Shown: in pieces, positions 34,606 through 41,555 of the stretch
How the letters are laid out: each line of letters opens with the position of its first letter
Position numbering within the stretch: the first letter of the stretch is position 1
Assembly: GCA_017938985.1 (NCBI GenBank)
Contig: JAGBAK010000049.1
Location: forward strand, 1-47,705
Direction of reading: 5' to 3'
DNA length: 47,705 nt
Source of the DNA: Clostridia bacterium
GTDB taxonomy: Bacteria; Bacillota; Clostridia; Oscillospirales; Acutalibacteraceae
Position numbers and translations under genes: made by a program
The notes under the pieces: model-generated
Told to the model about the DNA's origin: nothing
The model's input: only the letters and a program-made list of their open reading frames with translations
The model's database searches: none

Positions 34606-35481
34606 TCAATTAAGCTCTTCGGGATACACGGCTACCGCAGAATCTTTTATGCCTTCCTGCATAAGCTGCAGCACACCGTCTTCTTCTTCCCTCAAATCCA
34701 CTACCGTTATATCTGTTGTGAAATTGTTTGTTATCTGTGAAAAGATTTTGTCACTTTTTTCAACGTTCTTGGGTGTAAACACTGCACCCAGAATTTCAAT
34801 TATTGCTTTTGCCTGCTTTTCCGCACCGTTTTCCGCAGTGTCATTGAGGTAAAGCATATATTTATAAAGCTCATCGCCGTTAAGCGCTTTTGTTCCCTTT
34901 ATGAGAACCAGATTTATTCCGTCAGCCTTATAGTCAACCTGCTCGGGCACGGTGATTTTAATGCCGCCGAAGAAATTGACCGTTGACTTGAACTGCGTTG
35001 GTGTTGCACTTAAATAACGGTTGATTTTTATATCGTATGCCTCTTCCAGAGCGGAGGTAAGCTCTTTTTCGCCCGATTTTGCAAAAATCGCCGCTGAACT
35101 TTCGCCACTGCCCGACGTTGCACGGATAACCGCCTCGGGGTCAAGCGTAAGCACCGTTACACGGCATTCGGGAAGCTCAACTTTGATAAGGTTCATGAAA
35201 TGAATCTTCTGCCTGTCGCCGTCCGCACACATAAACAGGAAAATTCTTTCTGCCTCGGATACCGTCGGCACGGTCTGAGTTTCCGTTTCCTGTGTTGTTT
35301 CTTCTTTTTCCGTACCGAAAAACGCCTTGCGGAAATCAAAGTCGTTGCTTTTAAGTATAAGTGCGAGCGAAACCGAAAGAACAGTCAGCACGCTTATGAT
35401 AAGAATAATCCAGAATCTATATAAACTGCCGTTGCTTCTGCGTTTTTCCGTTTCAAAAACAAGGCTTTTTTTCTTTGCCAT
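34606..35481 (-). CDS. LCP-like (LytR-CpsA-Psr) membrane protein, probably without activity
   Basis: 291 residues from ATG at 35481 (an upstream in-frame GTG lies in the ribosome binding site). One membrane helix (~24-45) follows a basic cytoplasmic start; a Thr/Glu-rich linker leads to an LCP-like domain recognised by FFGGIKITVPEQVDYKADG and LKGTKALNGDELYKYMLY-like spacing (LIKGTKALNGDELYKYMLY). LCP enzymes attach glycopolymers to peptidoglycan and need arginines after this motif and an Asp-containing RSDT stretch; here the YxRxR and GRxxRQ parts read YMLYL and AEKQAK, and no RSDT is visible. Hence a degenerate LCP with perhaps a binding role. Confidence 0.72.
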   Translation of the reverse strand: MAKKKSLVFETEKRRSNGSLYRFWIILIISVLTVLSVSLALILKSNDFDFRKAFFGTEKEETTQETETQTVPTVSEAERIFLFMCADGDRQKIHFMNLIKVELPECRVTVLTLDPEAVIRATSGSGESSAAIFAKSGEKELTSALEEAYDIKINRYLSATPTQFKSTVNFFGGIKITVPEQVDYKADGINLVLIKGTKALNGDELYKYMLYLNDTAENGAEKQAKAIIEILGAVFTPKNVEKSDKIFSQITNNFTTDITVVDLREEEDGVLQLMQEGIKDSAVAVYPEELN

Positions 35482-35509
35482 ATATATCACCGCTTAACGG
35501 CGCCGACAA

Positions 35510-35527
35510 TCCGCTGAAAGCAGCGGA
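35510..35527. repeat. Small inverted repeat between the GH13 and LCP-like genes
   Basis: TCCGCTG pairs with CAGCGGA around AAAG. No T tract follows on the minus strand, so it is not a terminator; it may adjust mRNA stability between the two genes. Confidence 0.55.
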
Positions 35528-35531
35528 CTGC

Positions 35532-37388
35532 CTACGCCTTTTTAATTATTATTGCCGCAGTATTTTCATCAAGATAAAGTTCTCTGCCGTTGACGCCGCC
35601 GCCCATAACAGCCTCGTATCCGTCCTCGGGAAGGATATAGGTTATCGGGTGGCTGTTGCGGTTTGCAACCGTCATTATTCTTTCACCCCTGCCCGTTCTT
35701 TCATAGGCAACGCAGCCAAGCATTGCCGAAACAGGCACAAATTCGCCGTCTTTGAACACGGCGTGTTCCTTGCGGAGTCTGCCCAGAGCCTTATAGTGCT
35801 CCGTCAGCTCCGTGTCCTCTTTTCCCCACGGGTAACATCCTCGGTTGAACGGATCTTCGCCGCCGTCCGTTCCCGCCTCGTCACCGTAATAAATGCAGGG
35901 CACGCCCGGAAGCGTAAACTGCATCATAGATATCATTTTGAGAAGCTTTTTGCCTTCAGCCTTTTCGTGTCCCGTCAGACCGCCGCTGTAACGGTTAAGG
36001 TGGTCGGAATAATATCCGCCGCCTGTTCCCAGACGGTTGAGTACACGGCAGGTATCGTGCGTGCCGATATGGTTCATCAGACAGTCCACGGCAGGCTTGG
36101 GATAATTTTCGCAGATTTCCGCAACTCTGTCATTAAAGCCCTCTGCCACACCGCCGATTGCAAAACCGATGAGCAAATCGGCAAACGGATAATTCATAAC
36201 CGAGTCAAGCTGTGCACCCTGAAGATAGCGGCGGCGGTCGCCGTAGCTGACCTTGTTTGACGCATCCTCCCAGACCTCACCGAGAATATAGGCATCGCTT
36301 TTTTCCGACTTAACCGCAATTCGCAGCGCATCAAGGAATTTATCGGGCAGCTCGTCGGCAACGTCAAGCCGCCAACCGCCTGCGCCAAGGCGGAGCCATT
36401 TGCGCAGAATTCCGTTTTCTCCTGCCATATATTCGATGTATCCGTCGTTTTCCTCGCTGATTTCAGGCAGAATGTCAACGCCCCACCAGCTTTCATATTC
36501 ATCGGGATATTCTTTGAATTTGTACCAATCGTAATACGGTGAATCGGGTGAATTATACGCTCCGACACCGCTATATCTGTTTTCTCTGTTAAAGTAACGG
36601 CTGTCAGCGCCCGTGTGGCTGAAAACGCCGTCAAGAATAATCTTTATGCCTCTCTTTTCTGCACTTTTGCAAAGCGATTCAAAATCGTTTTCGTCGCCGA
36701 GAAGCATATCGATTTTTTCATAATCCGCCGTATCGTAACGGTGATTTGAATGCGCCTCAAAAATCGGATTGAGATAAATACAACCCACGCCGAGCGAGCT
36801 GAGATAATCCAGCTTCTGCTCTATGCCCTCAAGATCGCCGCCGAAATAATCGTACTGCGAAATTCTGCCCTGCGAATCGGGCTGCCACATAGGCTTGCCT
36901 CCCCAATCGGAGCGCATAACTCTTTCGGGCGGAACGCCATTCTTGTATTTACCTGAAAAATTAAACCTGTCGGGAAAAATCTGATATATAACAGAACCCT
37001 TTATCCAATCCGGAGTTTCAAAATCCTCTGAATAAACCGTAAGCTGAAAGCTGCCTCCGTCGGGCGAAATTCTGCCCGTACCGCCGTAGGATTTTGTTAT
37101 AAGGCTCTCTCCGTTTTCGTTTTCGAGGCTGAACCTGTACCAATAAAGTCCCTGCTCACCTGCGGTAAAGCTGACCTTCCACCATTCCTCGGCTGTACCC
37201 TCGGGTTTTTCCCACTCCATCGGGCAAACGGTTTTTTCGCCGCCGTCGCTTTCAATAATGAGGCTTGCCCCCGTGCAGCCGAAGCTGACAGGCAAAACTA
37301 TGCGCAGGGTAACCTGCGTGCCCTCACTGACCGCACCGAACGGCGATTTGTGATATATAAGCCTTGAATTGTAAGGAATAAATTCCAT
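35532..37388 (-). CDS. GH13 alpha-amylase-family enzyme (neopullulanase/cyclomaltodextrinase type)
   Basis: 618 residues, no signal peptide, so cytoplasmic. An N-terminal carbohydrate-binding-like beta domain (about 1-125) precedes the catalytic barrel, as in the GH13_20-like group. Catalytic residues: nucleophile D342 in GWRLDVADE, acid E371 in LGEVWEDA and D445 in MNHIGTHDT; regions I (DGVFSHTG) and V (LNPIFEA) are present. It should break down imported maltodextrins or cyclodextrins. No sugar transporter is beside it, and its place between the Rnf-like module and envelope genes is odd. It starts one base from the end of the small membrane-protein gene. Confidence 0.9.
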   Translation of the reverse strand: MEFIPYNSRLIYHKSPFGAVSEGTQVTLRIVLPVSFGCTGASLIIESDGGEKTVCPMEWEKPEGTAEEWWKVSFTAGEQGLYWYRFSLENENGESLITKSYGGTGRISPDGGSFQLTVYSEDFETPDWIKGSVIYQIFPDRFNFSGKYKNGVPPERVMRSDWGGKPMWQPDSQGRISQYDYFGGDLEGIEQKLDYLSSLGVGCIYLNPIFEAHSNHRYDTADYEKIDMLLGDENDFESLCKSAEKRGIKIILDGVFSHTGADSRYFNRENRYSGVGAYNSPDSPYYDWYKFKEYPDEYESWWGVDILPEISEENDGYIEYMAGENGILRKWLRLGAGGWRLDVADELPDKFLDALRIAVKSEKSDAYILGEVWEDASNKVSYGDRRRYLQGAQLDSVMNYPFADLLIGFAIGGVAEGFNDRVAEICENYPKPAVDCLMNHIGTHDTCRVLNRLGTGGGYYSDHLNRYSGGLTGHEKAEGKKLLKMISMMQFTLPGVPCIYYGDEAGTDGGEDPFNRGCYPWGKEDTELTEHYKALGRLRKEHAVFKDGEFVPVSAMLGCVAYERTGRGERIMTVANRNSHPITYILPEDGYEAVMGGGVNGRELYLDENTAAIIIKKA

Positions 37389-37389
37389 T

Positions 37390-37668
37390 TTATCTGCTTC
37401 CTTTGAACGTTTCTGTGATAAATAAAGCTTCGGGTTCGTTATAAGGTATTTCCGTTATGCGCACAAGCACGTCGGTTATAAAATAACCCAGAGCAATCAA
37501 CGCCGTGACACCGAGAATAATCAGAATAACGTTTATTATGCGCCTTTTCTTTACTTTTTCCTCATAGCTCGGCTCCGAACCGAAATGCGCCGAAAATTCT
37601 GTTATGCTTTCTCTCTGAGAAGGCTTGAGCGCTTTTTCGATAACGCCTTTGTTTTTATTCTTTGCCAT
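37390..37668 (-). CDS. Small single-helix membrane protein of unknown function
   Basis: 92 residues: a basic cytoplasmic N-terminal half (KNKNKGVIEK, PSYEEKVKKRR), one membrane helix at about 45-70 and a short acidic external tail. I do not recognise the family. It lies 12 bases after the RnfA-like gene and one base before the GH13 start region, so it is translated as part of the run and may belong to the Rnf-like module. Confidence 0.72.
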   Translation of the reverse strand: MAKNKNKGVIEKALKPSQRESITEFSAHFGSEPSYEEKVKKRRIINVILIILGVTALIALGYFITDVLVRITEIPYNEPEALFITETFKGSR

Positions 37669-37680
37669 AAATTCACCTTT

Positions 37681-38277
37681 TTACGCAAACAGCGACGTGC
37701 CTGCAAAGCCTGCAAAAGCAAGCGACAGCAGACCTACGTAGATAAGCATTGCAGGCGTACCCCTGAATGCTTCGGGAATGTTTTTGTTTTTTTCAAGAGC
37801 CGCCGAGCCCTTGCTGATAAGCGCAGCCGCAAGAACAAACGCTATGCCTGCGCCGATGCCCGAACCCACCGCAAAAACAAACGAATATGCGGCTGAATCG
37901 TTGATAAACGGAACGGCAAAAACGAGCGTATTGAGCGCCGCTATGCCGAGTGTGCCGAGAAGTTTATCGCTCACTCTGAATATAAGCTTAAGCAAAAGCG
38001 CAACAAAAATATACACACCCGCAAGTATTCCGCCGTAAACCGCCGCCTTACCTGCGAACGGCAGAGTTTTGAGGCTCAACGCCTTGTTATTAAGAAGACT
38101 GCATATAACGCTCGTTATAACCGAAAATCCCGAAATCATAACGGCAATTTTACCGAAAGTGCCGGGTTTCTTTGACACTCTGATTGCTTCGCTCATACCA
38201 AGACCCGAGCTGAGAACAAGATTCTGCACAAAAACCGTGAAAAGGGCGGTTATCAGCAAATCCGAAACTATTTTCAT
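37681..38277 (-). CDS. RnfA-like membrane protein lacking both Fe-S ligand cysteines
   Basis: 198 residues with six membrane helices, aligned end to end with RnfA/RsxA (VSKK loop, EAFRGTPAMLIYVGLLSLAFAGF at the end). In RnfA the first Cys lies in LGLCPFMGVSKK; here this reads LGMSEAIRVSKK, so it is Ser. The second, in TTNCAVLG, reads ALNTLVFA, so it is Thr. RnfA and RnfE together hold a 2Fe-2S cluster in the membrane through these four positions. It starts in an ATGA overlap with the RnfE-like gene. It cannot be a normal electron-carrying RnfA; a structural or transport role is inferred. (Closing motif split: EAFRGTPAML, YVGLLSLAFAGF.). Confidence 0.82.
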   Translation of the reverse strand: MKIVSDLLITALFTVFVQNLVLSSGLGMSEAIRVSKKPGTFGKIAVMISGFSVITSVICSLLNNKALSLKTLPFAGKAAVYGGILAGVYIFVALLLKLIFRVSDKLLGTLGIAALNTLVFAVPFINDSAAYSFVFAVGSGIGAGIAFVLAAALISKGSAALEKNKNIPEAFRGTPAMLIYVGLLSLAFAGFAGTSLFA

Positions 38278-39065
38278 TGTGCCGAACCCTCCTCACTGTT
38301 CAAGTCTATGCCGACGGTCTTAAGAAAATCCTCAAGTTCATTTTCGTCAATGCCGAAAACGTCAGCCGTTCCGTCAGCTTTGTGTTCTTCTTCGGGAACA
38401 ATGTCTGCGGTTTCTGCCTGAGGTTCTTCTTTTATTTTATCCGACGGAATCTCCGTCTGAACGTTTTCCGCTGACGGCAGAATTTTTTTAAGACCTGCTG
38501 CAAGAAAACCGAGAAAAATAAGGCAGCCGAACGGAAGAGTCATACCTTTGAGAGTTACGGGCAGGTTAAGCCTTACGCCGGCAAAGGTTGAGTAACCCAG
38601 AATTTCTCTGACCGCACCCGTAAGCAAAAATATTGCCGTACCGCCGATGCCGCTTGCCGCCGCATCATAAACCGTGAGCTTCAAATCGCTCTTAACAGCA
38701 ACCTGCTCACAGTGCACCGCCACAACGGAATTGATTGCCGTAAGGGGCAGATATATCTTCATGCCGAGGCTTATACCGCTGAGCGAATAGGCTTCAAACC
38801 AGTACAGCACGGGACAAACAATTGCAAGACCGACAAGCAGATAAAGGGGCATTCTTATCCAGCGCGGCAGATTTTTCATCAACACGTTCGCAATAACGCT
38901 GATTACAAGAAGCTCGGCACACATTGCCGCCGAGAGAATTACAGCCTGTATAAAAGTGGTTGACGCCGCAATAACGGGGCAAAGACCCACAAGCTGAACA
39001 AGAACGGGGTTGTACCTGACCGCACCCTTTTTGAGGGCATCTATGAAAGAAATTGAATTATTCAT
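38274..39065 (-). CDS. RnfE-like membrane protein with one of two ligand cysteines and an acidic tail
   Basis: 263 residues, about 60 longer than usual. The first 200 align with RnfE/RsxE: NPVLVQLVGLCPVIAAST keeps the first ligand Cys, and GAVREILGYSTF matches the LREIIGNGT block. The second ligand, in TNCIVVGRAEAFA, has become AINSVVAVHCEQVA, with Ser in place of Cys; another Cys lies five residues on but at the wrong position. The C-terminal ~60 residues are an acidic cytoplasmic tail (IKEEPQAETADIVPEEEHK) not found in normal RnfE. The gene overlaps both neighbours by four bases. Confidence 0.83.
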   Translation of the reverse strand: MNNSISFIDALKKGAVRYNPVLVQLVGLCPVIAASTTFIQAVILSAAMCAELLVISVIANVLMKNLPRWIRMPLYLLVGLAIVCPVLYWFEAYSLSGISLGMKIYLPLTAINSVVAVHCEQVAVKSDLKLTVYDAAASGIGGTAIFLLTGAVREILGYSTFAGVRLNLPVTLKGMTLPFGCLIFLGFLAAGLKKILPSAENVQTEIPSDKIKEEPQAETADIVPEEEHKADGTADVFGIDENELEDFLKTVGIDLNSEEGSAQ

Positions 39066-40024
39066 TCGGCACGCACCTCCTTGCGGGATGCTTTTTTGCC
39101 AAATTGGGGAATATTATTGATAGCGGAATCCAGAATCGGTCTGAAAGCGTTTGCCAGCAGAACCGCAAAGCAAACGGGTTCTTCATATGCTCCAAGCAGA
39201 CGCATTGCCATACATATTGCTCCGCAGACCGCACCGTAAATTATTTTATTGATTATCTTTTCGGGCTGCGTTACAGGGTCTGTCACAAAGAAAACAGCCG
39301 CAAACAGCAATGAACCCGAGCAAAGTTCGGAAACAAGGTTGGTTCTGAACGATGCAGTAACTCTGGGGAAAAGAGCAACCATCAGAACACACACCGCAAT
39401 AAAGCTGACCGATGAAACCAAAGCCTTGGGGCGTCTGATGAGCAGATAGAACGCACAGGCAACCATAAGCAAAGCGCAACCCGTACCCATCGGACCTGCA
39501 ACGTTTCCGCCTACAATGTCATAAACACTTGATTCGCCAATGTATACGGCTCTGCCGCTCATAAGCATTGAACCCAGCGACGTTGCGCCAAACAAGCTGC
39601 CTCTCAGACCAGCCGTGTAATCAAAAACCTTATCGCTGAAGCAGACGCTTGCAAACGCAAAGCCTGCCGCCGCAGGAACAAACGGCGCTTTAAGACTGCC
39701 GCCAAACGGAACTTTAACGACCGCAACCGCAAAAACCGAAGCAAAAACAGGAACGTAATACGGTATGCCTGACGGCATCATCATTGCAATTGCCGCACCC
39801 GTAAATATGCTTCCGGGATCGCCTGTATTGATTTTTTTATTTATGACTATGCCTGCAAGCATATCGGTTATCACCGCCGAAGCAACACTTGCCGCAACAA
39901 CAAGCAAACTGCGCACTCCGTAATACCAATACGCCGTAAAGCAGGGAACGGTAAGCATCAGCAGATAATCGCCGTATATGCTTCGGGTGCTGCTCTTATT
40001 TAGTTTTTCGGCTCCGTTTGCCAC
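39062..40024 (-). CDS. RnfD-like membrane protein with flavin site kept
   Basis: 320 residues from GTG at 40024, 8 bases after AGAGG; an earlier GTG at 40033 is part of that site. About ten membrane helices. The conserved half is recognised by TGDPGSIFTGAAIAMMMPSG, PFGGSLKAPFVPAAAG and FFVTDPVTQPEK. The motif SLFGATSLGS keeps the Thr that carries covalent FMN in RnfD (SGAT type). RnfB, RnfC and RnfG, which bring electrons and the second flavin, are not in the window. It is the first gene of the 13-gene run, divergent from mecA. A clear minus-strand promoter was not found; a weak candidate lies under the mecA promoter. (First block split: TGDPGSIFTG, AIAMMMPSG.). Confidence 0.85.
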   Translation of the reverse strand: MANGAEKLNKSSTRSIYGDYLLMLTVPCFTAYWYYGVRSLLVVAASVASAVITDMLAGIVINKKINTGDPGSIFTGAAIAMMMPSGIPYYVPVFASVFAVAVVKVPFGGSLKAPFVPAAAGFAFASVCFSDKVFDYTAGLRGSLFGATSLGSMLMSGRAVYIGESSVYDIVGGNVAGPMGTGCALLMVACAFYLLIRRPKALVSSVSFIAVCVLMVALFPRVTASFRTNLVSELCSGSLLFAAVFFVTDPVTQPEKIINKIIYGAVCGAICMAMRLLGAYEEPVCFAVLLANAFRPILDSAINNIPQFGKKASRKEVRAE

Positions 40025-40057
40025 GGCTCTCACCTCTTGATTTCCATTATTTATTCA

Positions 40058-40086
40058 TTGCACAAAGCAAGTAAAAATCATATTAT
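40058..40086 (+). promoter_or_regulatory. Promoter of the mecA-like gene
   Basis: TTGCAC, 17 bases, TATTAT; the AAGGAGG ribosome binding site follows about 25 bases later. Confidence 0.72.
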
Positions 40087-40119
40087 AGTTAATAACTGCA
40101 CAACAAGGAGGTTTGCGTT

Positions 40120-40692
40120 ATGCAAATTAATTCCCCGTCGGAAAACAGGATTATTGTTGAACTCTCCGCACCCGATATGCGTGAGCTGGATATTACATAT
40201 GAAGCTATGGACTATGCCTCGATTGAAACACGGCGTGTCATCTGGACAGTTCTTGATGCCGCAGGCAAACAGCTTGGCAGAGAGCTTGACCTCTCACGCA
40301 GAATGCTTATTGAGGCATCGCCGCTTGCCGACGGCGGCTGCGCACTGACTTTCACTTTGCTTGACAGCACAATCAGATTAAACCGTTCAACTCTGATTAA
40401 ACAGGCAGGCAACCTTATCTGTGACTTCCAAAGCCTTGACGGCTTGTTTGCCGCCGCAGAGCAATGTGATGTTGACTCTCACACGCACAGCAGTCTTTAT
40501 GAAAACAACGGCAGATACAGGCTGATTATAAGCTCACCGTTTGATCTGAACCTGATTGAACACCGTATGTGCGAATTTGCAAAATGCAGAAAATGTGAAA
40601 ACCTTGAAACTGATTTTACCCGTGAACACTGGACTGTGATTACAGAAAACAACGCCCTTGAATCGCTGAGCCGCCACAAGAATCAGATATAG
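40120..40692 (+). CDS. mecA: MecA-like adaptor protein
   Basis: 190 residues, soluble. The N-terminal block (NRIIVELSAPDMRELDITYE, then AMDYASIETRRVIWTVLDAA) follows the MecA/YpbH pattern in which an N-terminal substrate-binding domain recognises proteins; the C-terminal half (from about 105) would bind ClpC. MecA proteins hand substrates to ClpCP protease. The length is slightly below the usual 200-220. The protein has extra cysteines in CKCRKCEN-like order (FAKCRKCENLE). Recognition rests on the overall pattern; the C-terminal domain is divergent. It runs convergent with rpe and overlaps its end by ten bases. Confidence 0.7.
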   Translation: MQINSPSENRIIVELSAPDMRELDITYEAMDYASIETRRVIWTVLDAAGKQLGRELDLSRRMLIEASPLADGGCALTFTLLDSTIRLNRSTLIKQAGNLICDFQSLDGLFAAAEQCDVDSHTHSSLYENNGRYRLIISSPFDLNLIEHRMCEFAKCRKCENLETDFTREHWTVITENNALESLSRHKNQI

Positions 40693-41348
40693 GATTTTTC
40701 TGCTTTACTGCGAAGCATTTCAATCACTTCAGCCGGATTCTCTGCACCGAAAACGGCACTGCCCGCAACAAAAACGTTTGCACCTGCCGCAGCCGCAATT
40801 TCAACCGTTTCGGCGTTTATTCCGCCGTCAACCTGAATATCAACTTCAAGGCCTCTGCGTTTGATTTCCGAACGCAGGGTCTTTACTTTTTCCATTGTAT
40901 CATGCATAAACGACTGTCCGCCGAAGCCCGGCTCAACTGTCATAACAAGCACCATGGCAAGCTTTTCAAGATAAGGAAAAACCTCTTCTGCCGCCGTTGC
41001 GGGCTTGATGCTTATGCCTGCTTTGCAACCGCATTCAAGAATTTTATCAACCGTTTCGCCGACAGGCGATGAGCTTTCAAGGTGGAAAGTGATTAAATCA
41101 GCACCAGCTTTTTTAAAATCTTCAATATATTTCAGCGGATTCTGAATCATAAGATGCACGTCAAAAACAAGGTTTGTTTTGCTTCTTACGCTTTTGATAA
41201 CGGGTGCTCCGAACGAGATGTTCGGCACAAAACAACCGTCCATAACGTCAAGATGCAAATAATCTGCGCCACCCTTTTCAACTCTGACAGCTTCTGCGCC
41301 GAGAGCAGAAAAATCGCTTGCAAGAACCGAGGGAGAAATCTTTATCAT
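40683..41348 (-). CDS. rpe: Ribulose-phosphate 3-epimerase
   Basis: 221 residues, normal length. The TIM-barrel signatures are all present: ISPSVLASDF, YLHLDVMDGCFVPNISFG, FDVHLMIQNP, MTVEPGFGGQSF and VDGGINAETV, including the metal-binding His and Asp residues. It interconverts ribulose 5-phosphate and xylulose 5-phosphate in the pentose phosphate pathway. It has its own promoter. AGGAAGG precedes the ATG. Its stop codon lies within the last codons of mecA, on the other strand. Confidence 0.95.
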   Translation of the reverse strand: MIKISPSVLASDFSALGAEAVRVEKGGADYLHLDVMDGCFVPNISFGAPVIKSVRSKTNLVFDVHLMIQNPLKYIEDFKKAGADLITFHLESSSPVGETVDKILECGCKAGISIKPATAAEEVFPYLEKLAMVLVMTVEPGFGGQSFMHDTMEKVKTLRSEIKRRGLEVDIQVDGGINAETVEIAAAAGANVFVAGSAVFGAENPAEVIEMLRSKAEKSYI

Positions 41349-41405
41349 AACAAACCTTCCTTTCTGCTGCCTGAAGGCAACACTTGCGGCATTATAATCT
41401 GTAAT

Positions 41406-41434
41406 ATTATATCAGTTACATTATAAAAGGTCAA
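41406..41434 (-). promoter_or_regulatory. Promoter of rpe
   Basis: Read on the minus strand: TTGACC, 17 bases, TATAAT. The spacer contains GTTACATTATAAAAG, nearly repeated in the divergent promoter region. Confidence 0.85.
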
Positions 41435-41478
41435 TATTAATAAATTTAAATTAATATTTTAATTTTTTTACAAAGTAC

Positions 41479-41507
41479 TTTACAAAAATCGGATTTTGTA
41501 ACATAAT
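41479..41507 (+). promoter_or_regulatory. Promoter of the ABC exporter/fucose region
   Basis: TTTACA, 17 bases, CATAAT. GTAACATAATAAAAG covers its -10 box and differs at two of 15 positions from the copy in the rpe promoter. Confidence 0.68.
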
Positions 41508-41555
41508 AAAAGATGAGTTATTATAGGCTTCATCCGACTGAAAGAAGAAAGAAAA

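Noticed and set aside
35475-36260. 261-residue plus-strand ORF opposite the GH13 gene
   Set aside because: It overlaps conserved catalytic parts of GH13 on the other strand and has no ribosome binding site.
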